Shown here in pieces: positions 1 to 10,796 of a stretch of DNA of 64,000 nucleotides. The translations under genes and the position numbers were made by a program. The notes beneath the pieces are model-generated. The model saw only the letters and a program-made list of their open reading frames with translations. It did no database searches and had not been told where the DNA came from. The stretch's first letter is position 1. The number at the start of each line of letters is the position of its first letter. Source of the DNA: Bigelowiella natans CCMP2755 (Eukaryota > Cercozoa > Chlorarachniophyceae); NCBI GenBank assembly GCA_000320545.1, contig ADNK01001279.1, positions 91,456-155,455 on the forward strand. Direction: 5' to 3'.

Positions 1-252
1 GTATTAGTTACTTTGTATGCAGTCATAAGAAAGAAAGACAACTTATTCTTTCGAATCTAAATCATCATCATCTTCTTCTTCTTCTTCTTCTTCTTATTGT
101 AGATGCCTTAGCCCGTTTATGGGTATTAAGTGAAAGAGAGAAAAGGTAAGCAATGACGATGATGGTGATGATGATGATAGTAAGATTGCATCAGAGCTGG
201 CACATCTCATGTGCTATGCAACGTGTTCTGGTTATAGAATATAAGTTATATT

Positions 253-326
<74 letters not shown>

Positions 327-700
327 TATAATACATACTCGTCTCACAGTTTTTGCATCATAATCATGAGAAGAGTGAAAGGATGATGATGTGTATTAGG
401 GTAAGAAGACAATTGAAATCTTCTTCTTCCTCCTCGTCTATTAGAGGGGGGAGGAGGGTTGGGAAACGGAATTACCGACAGGACAACAGGGAGGAGCACG
501 AAGATGATCAAGGCAACACCGCACTTCGTAGGGACTAACAATAAACCAACACGCTTTCTATTCAAGGCATAAAAATGTGCAACTCAGTTGAGAATGTAGT
601 ATCATCTAATTTCCTTCGAAAGAAGACACACATGCCAACGAGAAAGAAGTCAGATTCTTTCTTCAAGAGCAAGAAGAGTGATAATCCAGTTGTTGATTGA
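1..700 (+). CDS. 3' end of an unknown gene (partial, tentative)
   Basis: This looks like the last exons of a gene that begins left of the window. One clean internal exon is at about 103-146 (after an AG at 102, before a GTAAGC donor) and reads DALARLWVLSEREKR. A second open stretch at about 440-540 contains GNGITDRTTGRSTK. A basic tail reads NFLRKKTHMPTRKKSD and ends at a TGA at 698-700. The tail is lysine and serine rich. Joining the 440-540 stretch to the tail needs a frame change that I could not place, so the model is incomplete. I do not recognise the family. An AC/AT microsatellite lies in the intron between the exons. Seen: splice signals and open frames. Inferred: that they belong to one gene. 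Confidence 0.4.
255..323. repeat. Compound (AC)n-(AT)n microsatellite
   Basis: An AC run passes into an AT run inside a putative intron. Similar compound tracts occur at 35150-35220 and 36290-36385. Confidence 0.9.
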
Positions 701-1032
701 CATATATTGTACTTTATATGTGACGTGTGTTATTTGTCACGAATACTATATGTAGCTCGTATCCGCGCTGATTGGGCATTGAGGGAGATTGAAGCAGCTG
801 ATGTATAGTAGTATTAGTAGTTATATATAGTTAAAGTATGATCCAACCACATGTTTCTGTCGTTGTGACTAAAGAGTAGCCGATACCTAACACTCCAAAG
901 ACGGCAACGACGACGATATAATCATTCAGCAGCCTACTAATGGTTGGTTGTGTTACGTTGGTTTTGATTGCACCAATAATATGTGTTCTTCCATGAGCAG
1001 CAGTACAATCATCAAGCCAACAGCAATTCCAT

Positions 1033-1373
1033 GACATTTTGGTCATGGGCTAATGAAGAAGACGACGACGACAACGAGCATACCAATGCTGATATTACCG
1101 CTGCTCAACAACAGCATCGATACCCAGTGCCTCAGTGCAGACTTTGCATGGCTTCTGAGAGATTCTTCGATCCGAAAACTGTCATCAGCGTTGGCAAGTA
1201 CATGTAATATTATGTGTAAAAGAAAGCACGTGTAGGAACAAGCCTGGTTGAGTGTCAAGTGTTGAGATAAACTCCTATATTATATATTGGTATTATGTAT
1301 TGGCATGGAAACAAAAACGAAGACATAAGTCGTTGTGTGCACGATAGCCAGGATAATGCTATCACTGGGAAAT

Positions 1374-1408
<35 letters not shown>

Positions 1409-1487
1409 CGTACGGATTAATTGACTTCTGGGGTTGCTCAGCAGCAGCAGAAGCAGCATAACGCCCAGCATTAGTTTGTGGTAGTTG

Positions 1488-1520
<33 letters not shown>

Positions 1521-2181
1521 ATATCATCATCAAATTACTAACGACAACACAGATATCTGAGCGTTGGTAAAGAAGCGGTAGTAGGGACTGCTATTAATGA
1601 AAAGAGGATGATGGCGAAGAACAAAAATGATAATAGCGATCATACCTGTACTACTGATCATGGTAGTATGTTGTCGTCGTCATCGTCTCGTTATCACCAA
1701 TGGCCTCTTTTCCATGAACAACAGCAACAACATCTAGTTACTATTCCTCCTCCTCTCGCCATTGCCAAAACCATCAATCAGCGACGATGCTGTACCTTAC
1801 CCCAATTGACCATGTCACTTCCAGTGCACAGCTGCATTCTAAGGTAAGCTGGTAGCTAGGTTCTACTGGCCATAATGATGATGATGGTGATGATGATGAT
1901 GATGATAACTTATATGATGATATTATGTGTTCATTTACCCCCAACTAAGAGAATTGGATAACCACGAAGAAAGTATCATCATCATCATTATCACCTTTAT
2001 ACTAGCGCACTCATCACTGTTTTTCTTCCTCCTTTGCTTCCCTTTTCCCCTTTCCTCTCTCTCATTCCCTACCAGGCTGTCAGGGAGATGGACCTTTTCG
2101 AGAAAAGATTGAGAATGTTTCTACGCTCAAGTACTCACTGCCAAACAAATTAATATCACATAATAAATGAGTAGGAGAGAA

Positions 2182-2227
<46 letters not shown>

Positions 2228-2450
2228 ATTGGAAGAGTTGCAGGCAAATGCAATCAAAGTATACTACTATGCGGACAAAAAATATCGAAGTTAGAAGATG
2301 TATGCTGTGATGTTATTTCATTACGACTTCTGTTGTCCTCCACGGGATCATCTCCTTCCTCCGCAGCATTGTTTTCATGATAATCGTTCATTATCGTCAT
2401 CAATGAGTAGGAAATGCAAGTGGTGTATCAGTGGAAAGAGGTTTGTCATA
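1033..2450 (+). other. Possible upstream exons with two CxxC motifs (tentative)
   Basis: Open stretches with exon-like borders lie ahead of the gene ending at 3692. An ATG at 1033 opens a stretch with an acidic run and the motif PQCRLCMASERFFDP. A large open stretch lies at 1551-1842 before a GTAAGC donor. An exon at about 2076 reads AVREMDLFEKRLRMFLRS, another at about 2239 reads ANAIKVYYYADKKYR, and one at about 2412 reads KCKWCISGKR. The two CxxC pairs could together hold a zinc ion, but they sit in different exons and I could not keep one frame through all junctions. The exon near 1192 may use a GC donor (GGCAAGTA). These may be the 5' part of the next gene or a separate gene. The function is unknown. 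Confidence 0.3.
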
Positions 2451-2633
2451 ACTAACAAACCACCATATCTGATCATACACCACCATACCACCCACATGCC
2501 TATATCTTCCTGCAAACACACACGCACAATCAAACGCACACACACACACACACGCATAGGCATGTACATGCACATATATTTGTTGATATGAATTTCAATC
2601 TTATCAAACGAATGCGTAATTGCTAGCTATGGA

Positions 2634-3690
2634 GAGTGATTCCAGAAGTCCTCGCAGCAGCAAAATTCCTGAACATCTTTCACGGAAGGTACAATGAAAA
2701 GAGAAACTTAGAAGAAAAAAAGATCAAGGGGACTATGCCGATGATGGATTTAAAGCACTATTCTTGTAGTCGATTGAGTTTGTTGTTGTTTTATCCATTT
2801 TCTACACGCTGATCGTTCATGGGTTGTTGTTGCTGTTATTGTTGCTGTTGTTGTTCTTGTTGATATTGCTGCAGGTGATGGTATTCAGTGAAACACGCTT
2901 GGCTACAATTCGGAAAGTACTGGAAAATGGATTGCACAGAGAGTCTCGAAGACAGTTTAACAATCAACAACAGACCACACTCCTTCCAGAGGGTAATGAT
3001 GGCACATTAGGCTATTATGTTTCGCACGAGTGTGCGTGTGTGTGCTTTGTATGTTTTGCAGTCGTTTTCATATTTCATGTTTTCTCATTGTTTGTTCTAT
3101 TTTTTCATAGGTGTAAATCTGAACGATGCAATTATGGATTCTAGAAATTCAGAGTAAGTAATCTAATTCCTTGTTTGTCTTCCTCCTTAATCACTTTGAT
3201 ACACACACACGCACACACATATGTGCTACTGTAGATATTTCTTTGTGGACTTCCCTGAAACTGAAGATGCGCCGCGTCATCGGCTCCTCACCCTGAGGGA
3301 CAAGGTTCAGATCATTAACAATAATTACACTGATGTAAGGATGATGATGATGATGCGTGAGACCGATTCTCACAAAGAACTAATACTTGCAGGGGCAAGC
3401 TGTATTGAGGAGCAATCTGCTATTGGACATTCTCAATGAGTTCAAGCTTCCGCTACCATCCATCACCAACTTGCTACTTCATTATCGGCGTAACTGTCCG
3501 TCGGAACCTGGTGAGAAGTCTTTCATGCATGATTAAGAAACACAAGATACAGTGATAAGCCTACCTGCTATCTGTACCGTTATGTTGATCTGACGACCAC
3601 TTTCTCATTAGAAGAGGAGCTGGTGAAAGGGTTGCGAGAAGGTTTTCAGAAATTCGATCCAATGTTCTTTAATGACGACGACGACATCTA
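2634..3690 (+). CDS. Unknown conserved-looking protein, C-terminal exons
   Basis: Six exons join in frame with GT-AG introns. They are about 2634-2690 (MESDSRSPRSSKIPEHLSRK), 2876-2993 (MVFSETRLATIRKVLENGL), 3112-3154 (GVNLNDAIMDSRNSE), 3235-3336 (FFVDFPETEDAPRHRLLTL), 3393-3510 (NLLLDILNEFKLPLPSITN) and 3612-3690 (GLREGFQKFDPMFFNDDDDI, then TAG). The predicted tail is acidic. Frame and phase agree at every junction, which argues for a real gene. I do not recognise the family, and there is no membrane segment or clear catalytic motif. The true start may lie further upstream in the CxxC-bearing exons. The ATG used here is the first in the open frame after a possible acceptor. Confidence 0.6.
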
Positions 3691-4043
3691 GACGTGCGAT
3701 GACAAATTCACCAGTGTTTACTGTATTATCGAAGAAGTCATTCTCGTTATCATACCAATCCTATACTAGCCTCATGCGCTCCGCGCGCATAGCTCTGTGT
3801 TAGGCAGTAAGGTACTAGCTGTGCGACACTTGTACAGCTGTGTCGTCACGACTCCCAGTGCTATCGTATGAACATACATATCTAGATACACCATACGTAG
3901 CATAGTGCATGGCTGCGTGTGTGTACATACAGCTTCAGTCGACCTGTATGGGCACGTGAAGCGTAGTGTTTAGACATGACTAGACATGTGACAAAAAAAA
4001 TACAAGCTAATTTGTTCATCGCATGGCTTGCCCAGCGAATGTA

Positions 4044-4073
4044 TGAGACGGATGTAATGAAATTATTAAATCC
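4044..4073 (-). repeat. Dispersed 55-bp element, truncated copy
   Basis: This stretch reads TGAGACGGATGTAATGAAAT and onward, the reverse complement of the CATTACATCCGTCTCA end of the family. The TAGGATG end is missing. Confidence 0.65.
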
Positions 4074-4552
4074 AGCGTATGTATATAAATGCGTAGCTCG
4101 TAGCACCGAATCGCGTTAGATGATAAATCAAGGCATCGCATGCACATGTGTACATTGTTGTCAAATATTGTCGCGGGGGCCTGCGCGGACGCAAGAGACG
4201 CATCACATGCACCGCGATTCAATCAAAGAAACGGATCATGTGCTACAAGCTGCCCTGCGCGCACTCTCAGCATCGCAAAATGAACTGAAAAATTAATTCA
4301 AAGCCATCATGATCATCATAGACAAAATGACAACTATGACAACATCGACACAAAAAGAATTACCAAGGAAGACACGCAGCGGTCGCTCGCGCAGGGGCAT
4401 GGCAGCTCGCGCGGCGCAACAACGGCATTACCTTTGTGAACATGAAACACGTGAGAGCAGATTTTGCACATTGTGACAATGCAGATCAAGAGATATAGAA
4501 ACACAACACAGCCGCTGTAGCCACTACTTGAAGCTGCTTTGTGTGGCTGCAT

Positions 4553-4610
4553 TAGCTAGTTAGGATGGTCATTCAAAATGTTCAATCACAGCATTGCATC
4601 CGTCTCACAT
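4553..4610 (+). repeat. Dispersed 55-bp element, full copy
   Basis: The copy starts TAGCTAGTTAGGATGG and ends GCATTGCATCCGTCTCACA, with AT-rich sequence between. The flank upstream (GCTGTAGCCAC near 4513) resembles the flank of the copy at 6443, so the repeated unit may be longer than 55 bp. Confidence 0.75.
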
Positions 4611-4679
4611 TGATCAGACAGCATGCAAGTCCAGCAGCAATTTGAGTGCTGACATGGCCGCATGCAGCGCTGCACAGCT

Positions 4680-4732
4680 ACAGTAGGATCACAATTGGAA
4701 AAAAAAAGATCAATTCATTGCATCCGTTTCAT
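4680..4732 (+). repeat. Dispersed 55-bp element, diverged copy
   Basis: The copy has TAGGATC in place of TAGGATG, then an A-rich core, and ends CATTGCATCCGTTTCA. Confidence 0.55.
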
Positions 4733-5049
4733 GTACGTGTGTACGTGTGTGTAGAAACATGTGCGTGCATGTGCATGCTGCGCATCCTTCAGGCCTTACA
4801 TGCTAGCTAGCTAGCATGTGTCGCTGTACTCATTACTCACACATCTGCTGTGTACGCAAGCGCTCGCGCGCCGAGCAAGCTGCATGTCATCTAGATACAT
4901 CGAAACAGAGCTAGAGTGTGATAGAGCACTACTATATGCTACCCAATCCATCATTGCCTTACGTAGCAGAAGCTACACAGCTACCAAACGGTAGCCAGCT
5001 TGAGGTGTACAGATTACTATTGCGTACATACATGTGGACGCTGCTTTGC

Positions 5050-5108
5050 ATAACTTAATTAGGATGACTGTTGAAAATTTTAATTTGTTCATTACATCCG
5101 TCTCACAC
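5050..5108 (+). repeat. Dispersed 55-bp element, full copy
   Basis: The copy starts AACTTAATTAGGATGACTG, has an AT-rich core with TTGAAAATTTTAAT, and ends CATTACATCCGTCTCACA. It lies about 100 bases downstream of the thioredoxin stop codon. Confidence 0.75.
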
Positions 5109-5203
5109 ATCTACATAATGTCTAATGTGTGTTATGTCTATTAGGTCACATCTATTAGCACAACACCACAGCCATGCCATAAATATACACCTTAACATGT
5201 GGT

Positions 5204-5919
5204 TCAGTCCTTCTTTTTGTTCTCTGTTCTTTTGATTCCAGCTGCTTCGATAGAGTCAATTATCTCAGTTTTTTTGAAACCTTCAACATGTTTCAAAATT
5301 GCGCCATTTGGATCATAAAGTTTTATTGTTGGAAAGCATTTTACAGGCCCGGCGCCATCTTTTCTCACGTCTAACTTTGAGGCATTAAGCTTCGCAAATA
5401 TGATTTGGCTACCATCGAAATCCTTGTAATACACGAATAAAGTCACTCGACCGAATAAGCCTACTTGGCTAAAGGATACATTAGCACTAAATATTTACCT
5501 TGCTCATTTCTGCATATATCGGGGCAGCAGATCGGCACGGTCCACACCAATCTGCGTAATAATCTACCAAATAATGTTTACCATCTCGCTTGCTCTCTTC
5601 TCGTAGCTGATTCCATTCTTTTTTCGTCTTTATAGCTCTTACGTTGCCGGGATACTCAGGAATTGGCTTTTACAATAACAAATCAATTTCAATAGAAGCG
5701 AGGAACAGTACGAAGAAGGGACTAACCTTACTATTCTTGTACAGATTGAATAGCCTGACAAAATAAGAATGGAAACTTGATTCAGTAAGGAATTATGCAT
5801 TGGTCTTGGTGACAATCTTCTGGTTTTTGTTGTCACACGTACATCCAAATAATAGCAATAACGAGAAGCGGCTTCTCAGATAGGAAGGCCACTAGTGACT
5901 CAACGAACGAAGGTATCAT
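5204..5919 (-). CDS. Membrane-anchored thioredoxin-domain protein
   Basis: A dithiol-disulfide oxidoreductase of the thioredoxin fold, built from four exons: 5843-5919, 5727-5754, 5499-5666 and 5204-5422. All introns are GT-AG and phases agree across the junctions. The product is about 163 residues. Residues 1-26 end in a hydrophobic stretch (PLLVIAIIW) that could be a signal anchor. The thioredoxin core follows, with the active site in YADWCGPCRSAAPIY. The cis-proline region is CFPTIKLYDPNG, and the tail is lysine rich. WCGPC is the classical thioredoxin active site, so the cysteines needed for catalysis are present. The start is the first ATG of the exon before the anchor. The N-terminal anchor resembles membrane-tethered thioredoxins, though which membrane is unclear. 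A full copy of the 55-bp repeat follows the gene. Confidence 0.88.
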
Positions 5920-6180
5920 GATCGACGATGAGTTCTTCTTTTTCTTCTTTTTCTTCTGTTCCTGTGCTTCGAATTATGACACTTCTTCCAAGCCTTCTCT
6001 GTCCAGATTTGCGAGCACCACGTACGTACTCGTACGTTGTTCCTGCTTTTCTGGATTGTCGCAGGGACTTGATTGTCCTGCATTCATTGCAACGTTCATC
6101 TGTTTATGGGACATTGAGCTCATGATAATATCTTACTAAAAGCGGTTCCATCATCATCATCAACATCATCATCGCATTCC
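5920..6180. other. Short intergenic region
   Basis: This lies between the divergent thioredoxin start and the ubiquitin-like copy. It contains a TTC-rich run near 5934 and a CAT repeat near 6153. I see no gene. Confidence 0.5.
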
Positions 6181-6405
6181 ATGGTGCTCTTTGTCAAGAC
6201 TCTAACGGGGAAAACCATCATTATCGATGTTGACCCGCCTGTAACCACATTGCAGCTGAAAGAGAAAATTCAGAACAAAGAAGGGATCCCTCCAGATCGA
6301 TAAGCAAAGGTTGTTGTCCATTCTGCTGGCATTGTGCGAGCGAATCCATGCTTGTGGGATCTGACAACGCACAATGTGAAGCACGTGTAATCGACGAAAC
6401 AAACA
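6181..6405 (+). pseudogene. Broken ubiquitin-like sequence
   Basis: The ATG at 6181 opens [18 protein letters not shown] and continues to [14 protein letters not shown], which closely follows ubiquitin residues 1-40. The next codon is TAA (6301-6303), where ubiquitin has Gln41. Past that stop, in the same frame, the sequence reads AKVVVHSAGIVRANPCLWDL and runs to a TAA near 6390, only loosely resembling the second half of ubiquitin. The diglycine end is absent. There is no intron. The neighbouring genes clearly use TAA as a stop, so recoding is unlikely. I read this as a decayed copy, although a 40-residue product is possible. The 55-bp repeat follows at 6443. Confidence 0.7.
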
Positions 6406-6442
6406 AGGACATTCTTAGCGCTGTAGCCACCGCATTGCACAC

Positions 6443-6506
6443 ATAGCTACATTATTAGGATGACCATTGGCAATGTGCAATTGCACATTTCATTGCATCC
6501 GTCACT
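6443..6506 (+). repeat. Dispersed 55-bp element, full copy
   Basis: The copy starts TAGCTACATTATTAGGATGA, has a CAATTG-centred core, and ends CATTGCATCCGTCACTGTGC. Its left flank, GCTGTAGCCACCGC, is shared in part with the copy at 4553. Confidence 0.7.
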
Positions 6507-7215
6507 GTGCACGCACCAGCCCATCTGCTAGGCCATGCGACGCGCAGCATGCAAGCGGGCATATGCGCACACATTGCATGCACATACTCGAGCATAACAT
6601 CGGAAATGCATGAGGCAGGACATGCAGACACAGACGTGTGACTTAACGCTCTTGTCATGTTGCATGATGAAGCACAATCTGTGGCAATGCTAGCGACCTA
6701 CATGCTAGCTAGCACATGCACACACATGCACATTGCAAACATCTACGCTAGCTGTGCATTCATGTGATGCATCCAACTGAATGACAACGTTACTAATTAC
6801 TAATCTTGCATTACAATGATTAGCATGTTCTGTGGACAAAACATCTATCTGCCTGTGCATGCACCGTGTCTAGGCAAGCCAAATGTTCAATGTGTGGTGT
6901 GTCGCACTTCATTGCTCACTGCACATGCTAGCATGTACATGCACGCTAATATTTGAACACTCTGCTCATCTGTTGTGAAAACAATATAACCTCAAATGAT
7001 GAATGAAAATGACGAGCGGTTGTCGTTTGTCAGAAGATGCAATAGATGCTGTTCTTCCACAGTACACATTCGGCACACGAAATTGCGCCGGATGGTTAGA
7101 TTAGAATTGAAGGTTTTAGGTATACTTGGGGCAAGGAGTTACGCTGGATAGTTAGATTAAAATAGGAAGTGTCAGGAACAATTACTAATTTAAGAGTTAA
7201 TCTGTACTTCAGCAT
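6507..7215. other. Intergenic, palindrome-rich
   Basis: The sequence is rich in GCATGC, GCTAGC and ACATGC words, and has no microsatellite and no convincing gene. A short direct repeat is visible near 7090-7165 (GATGGTTAGATTA and GATAGTTAGATTA). Confidence 0.5.
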
Positions 7216-8334
7216 TCACTCAGCAGCCGCAACTAACAGATTTTGCAAGCTTTGGAGAGGACGAGCTTCTTCTAACATGCGCAAGGCAGCATCAATCATT
7301 TTGATGTCCTTGTTCGTGCGATCGTACAGATCGCTATCAACATCATCATCATCATCAGATTCACTCAGTACACTTGCTCTTGAATCATCATCATTATCTC
7401 CTACTGAGACTGTCCGATGGCGTCTAAATTCCTCGTAAGATGATGCCATCGATGGACCAGACGTTGTCGGTATAGGAGCAACCCCTTCGCGTGTTGTCAC
7501 GATTTTATCGTCTATTTTTTCACCATTTATGCCAGGAATTCCGGGTGTAGTCACATGATCATCCTCGCAATCAACATCACCGGCAGCAGCTTCATCTTGC
7601 CTGGTGGATGTTTGGCTCTTCTGTTCGGCAAACGGTGATTGATAAAGATGGCCTTTCCCTTCCACTTGATTTTCGACAGAATTGGCTGAAATTCGTCTTT
7701 CTTTTCCGTCTGAGAAGATTTCTTTTACCGTTTTGGTTGAGGAGGTTGATTGGATTCTCCTACTCGTCACCACCTTGTCTTCTAGTTCATAATTGTTGAT
7801 AGATTCTTCTTCTTCTTCTTCTTCTTCTTCTTCTTCTCCTTTTTCAATGCGCTTAGGTTGCGTGACTTCAACTTCATACTTCGTACGACTATATTCTCCT
7901 TTAGGCACTGAATATAGATCACCTTCTACTGAAGGCTGGAGATCTCCTTTCTGGTAAGAAACGTAGCTGGAATTGTTCGAGCAGCCTGCGTTTTCTTCAT
8001 TGGAATCGCGCCTGTAGCGACGATGATGCCAATCCTGTGTAGGCTGTGTAGATAAACAGAGGTCTTCACTATCGGTGACAGTGCTCTCGTCTAAACTGAG
8101 ACGATTGAGATTCTCAAATGTTCCATCTTTCGAACCGTCCTTCTGTATGGCTTGATCAATTACATGGTTTTCAGTGTAGCTTGTAGCTCCATAATCAGAA
8201 AGACCGGGAGAATCCTTATGCGTATTACTATTCACTAAATTCGCATAAAGAAAGGATGCTTGATCTCTGATACAGTAGCCACAGCCACAGTAGCTGTTGC
8301 AAAGTTTTCCAGCGTTGGAGCAACAGTTGCCCAT
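7216..8334 (-). CDS. Intronless acidic protein with N-myristoylation-type MGNCC start
   Basis: A single open frame of 372 residues with no intron. It begins MGNCCSNAGKLCNSYCGCGY. Gly2 followed by cysteines fits the N-myristoylation plus palmitoylation pattern that tethers proteins to membranes. The remainder is low in hydrophobics and rich in Ser, Asp, Glu and Thr, with a run of Glu near residue 172, Asp runs near 325-340, and basic spots such as RRHRTVSVG. The last 30 residues are helix-prone (MIDAALRMLEEARPLQSLQN). I know no family that fits beyond the N-terminal signal. A signalling adaptor at a membrane is a reasonable guess and nothing more. The start is fixed by the MGNCC context. Most genes nearby have many introns, so the lack of introns stands out. 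Confidence 0.78.
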   Translation of the reverse strand: MGNCCSNAGKLCNSYCGCGYCIRDQASFLYANLVNSNTHKDSPGLSDYGATSYTENHVIDQAIQKDGSKDGTFENLNRLSLDESTVTDSEDLCLSTQPTQDWHHRRYRRDSNEENAGCSNNSSYVSYQKGDLQPSVEGDLYSVPKGEYSRTKYEVEVTQPKRIEKGEEEEEEEEEEESINNYELEDKVVTSRRIQSTSSTKTVKEIFSDGKERRISANSVENQVEGKGHLYQSPFAEQKSQTSTRQDEAAAGDVDCEDDHVTTPGIPGINGEKIDDKIVTTREGVAPIPTTSGPSMASSYEEFRRHRTVSVGDNDDDSRASVLSESDDDDDVDSDLYDRTNKDIKMIDAALRMLEEARPLQSLQNLLVAAAE

Positions 8335-10381
8335 GTTGTAGTTTCAAGACAGATGATCTGGCTCACGAAGTACACGTTACGAAACCAACAAACCCTGCAT
8401 CTCAAAAGTTAATAGATAGATCTCCCTAAAGTATGATGAATCCGAAAGCGTGTTGCGAACAATCTTTCGATCTTTGTGCTAACGAGGGGGGGAAAGACAG
8501 GAACAGGTTTTCTCAATCGGTGCCTTTCTCGTGAATTGTTCTTGATATATCTCCAAACGACAGCGTAGACGTCTTGTCGCACTTGTTCTTGGCTCAGGAA
8601 AATGATCAAGTTCATGTGCATCCTCTTTTTCTTCTATTCTCTTCTCTCGGAAAGGGAGTGACAGAGTCAAGGATAATCTAGGATGCCGTTAAATTCAGAT
8701 TTGCGACATAATCTTTCTTGTGCAGAAGCAGAAAATTCTTGCCATATGATGGCTACTGAAAGTCTCCTTAGATGTTCTTTCTGAAACTAGTCATTTAATA
8801 GGGGAATTAGGTCAAAATTAAGATACGACGTAAAGAATGTTCAATTTTGAATAAAAATATGCCAATTTCCTGGTACCGAAGAGGCAACATTGTCTTAATT
8901 CTGAGAATGACCCGGAAGGTACTGTTAGCTGTTGACCACTTCTCTTGTTTTTTCAAACGGCTCCTGTGAAAATGATGACTTGTTTTGAACGGCTGTGCTC
9001 CTAGTTTTGTCTTCTGTCATCAAAGCACTGGGCGCATCTCATTGGAATGTCGAGTGAACACCAATGTTGGTCTTGAGTCTTGATTCACTTCAACGAACTG
9101 AGCTCTGGATGCCTGAGGCATGCTGATTGGGGAGGGTGGAGCGAGGGAGCACACTCCAATGATCCTTTCAGGTCCCCTCTTTGGAATCACTTGCTAGCTT
9201 GTTGCCTGATGTCTAGCCATGCATCGTGTCACTCTGGCATTGATCGAGTGTCAAACTTCACCAGTCTGGCAGTGCCAGAGTGTTTCAACGTTCCAACGTT
9301 TCAGTGTTTCATTTGCTTGCTCAAGGGAAAGTCAGCACGTCCCACGACCCTTTCAACCGCACTTTTGGACAGTGCTTTTGGGTGGCGCCACATGTGAGTC
9401 TTGCATGAACCTTGAGTTTTGCACCGCCAGACCGTTGCTGGAATCGTTTCGGCCACTTTCGTTTGTTCACTTGTCACACCTTGTTGTGACGACGTCCAAG
9501 TGAGCACGACTTTGAACTGTGAACTTCGCCTGCTCACTCACCAGCTCAGCGCATGCCAGTCATCTGGTCACTTGCACTTGAACTTTGTTGTTGCCCACTT
9601 GCTCAATGCATCCCACTCGTTGGCACATCCAGCAGCGTGCCCAACAGTTTTCCCTCTTCTCCGCCCACGTGCAAAAACTTCTTTGTTCACAAACACAAGC
9701 TAGCTCGTTCTTTCAACCAGCTGCACCACTGGAATCAATTCACTCACTCGTTCGGTCACCACGATCCAGTGTCACCAGCTGCACGATGCCATGATGATGG
9801 AGTTGGCACTTTTGACAATTGTCCTTTCAGCTGCGCCGTTGGAATCACTTCGTTCATTCGTTCACCAGCAGCATGCACCACGAGTTGGCACTTCTGGTGA
9901 TCCTTTCAGCCACTTCGCGTTTGAAACCAGCTTCACCAATTCGTGCAATTCGTTCATTGGAAACACTTCACTCATTCATGATGATCCTTCATTGCGGATT
10001 GCCTCATTGTGCATTGACGACATTGCACTCATCGTTGCGAGTGACGGGTGACACGTGCGTGACTGTGAACACAGCGTGTGGACGTCGCTGTGTCCGGCCC
10101 AGAATTGGCGTGCATGCGGGCTCCACAACGAGGGCCATCGTCATCCATCATGTGCACTCATTCTGAGCTTCCTCATCGTAAACGTTCAAGCTCTAGAGCT
10201 AGGATGGCACGTCTAGCCAGACATCTCTTGTTTTGCACACCACACGCCTGCATGAGTGTGATGATGATGGCGAGGAGGAGGACGATGCCAAGATGAAAGA
10301 AGAAGAAGAAGAAGAAAAGAAAAAGAAAGATGAGGTATTCGAACATTGCCGAGAAGTGCACGCTCCGAGATGCCGTCGGTC

Positions 10382-10416
<35 letters not shown>

Positions 10417-10796
10417 ACAAACACACACTGTGATCATGATGTCACAGGATGGAAATGGGCAGCTACATGAGTGGATTCACGTTGATTGTGCTCAGATTTA
10501 GCTTGTCATCAACATCTTAAACATTTAGACATGCTGACTGGCACATTCAATGTGTGCCAAACATGCACAAGCTTTCAGTGCTTCAGTTAGTGCTCCAAAT
10601 GGTATCAGGAGGGTTTACACGGATATTCTCTAGAAAAAGCCTGAGAGACCTTGGCTCGGGGTCAAAAAGAGCCTCAGTCTTAATGGTGTTACCATGTTGC
10701 GTGACCTATAATGCAGAAGGGAAAAAGAGGATGAAACTTGGAATGAAAAGTGGGTTTTTATGTGTACAAAAAAGATGGTGACGCATAACTGATTAC
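8335..10796. other. Long intergenic region with degenerate repeats
   Basis: I see no gene with splice or coding support. From about 9100 to 10170 the sequence has a distinct texture with recurring words such as CCTTTCAGC, TTGGAATCACTTC, GTTCATTCGTTCACCAG and GTTGGCACTT. These are described as a degenerate repeat below. An acidic and lysine-rich open stretch at about 10233-10332 and a CA tract at 10382-10428 follow. The region after 10440 is plain. Confidence 0.5.
9160..9995 (+). repeat. Degenerate tandem-like repeat
   Basis: Related segments begin near 9165, 9703, 9820 and 9898. They share CCTTTCA, then TTGGAATCACTT or a close variant, then ATTCGTTCACCAG or similar, then GTTGGCACTT. Spacing between the last copies is about 80-120 bases. 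Copies are diverged, and I judged them by eye. Confidence 0.45.

Larger units (their letters stand above)
3691..5203. other. Intergenic, palindrome-rich island with four copies of a 55-bp element
   Basis: I see no gene here. The stretch has almost no microsatellites but many short palindromes such as GCTAGC, CATG, TGCA and GCGC, including a GCTAGCTAGCTAGC run near 4803. It holds four copies of the dispersed element listed separately. The texture contrasts sharply with the intron-rich genes on either side. Confidence 0.7.

Noticed and set aside
1372-1408. Regular triplet repeats (TAG, CAT, CAG) that could look like a CRISPR or coding repeat
   Set aside because: They are simple microsatellites without spacers, and lie in introns or between genes.
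6301-6303. Genetic code change with TAA read as glutamine
   Set aside because: Other clear genes in the window end in TAA, including the monooxygenase and the TPR-methyltransferase, so standard code fits.
9553-10166. Long overlapping open frames on + in the degenerate repeat region
   Set aside because: Frames overlap in all phases, show no family signal, and reflect low stop density in that sequence.
10233-10433. Acidic and lysine-rich open frame followed by a His/Thr run
   Set aside because: Made mostly of GAA/AAG and CA repeats, with no start context or neighbouring exon that joins in frame.
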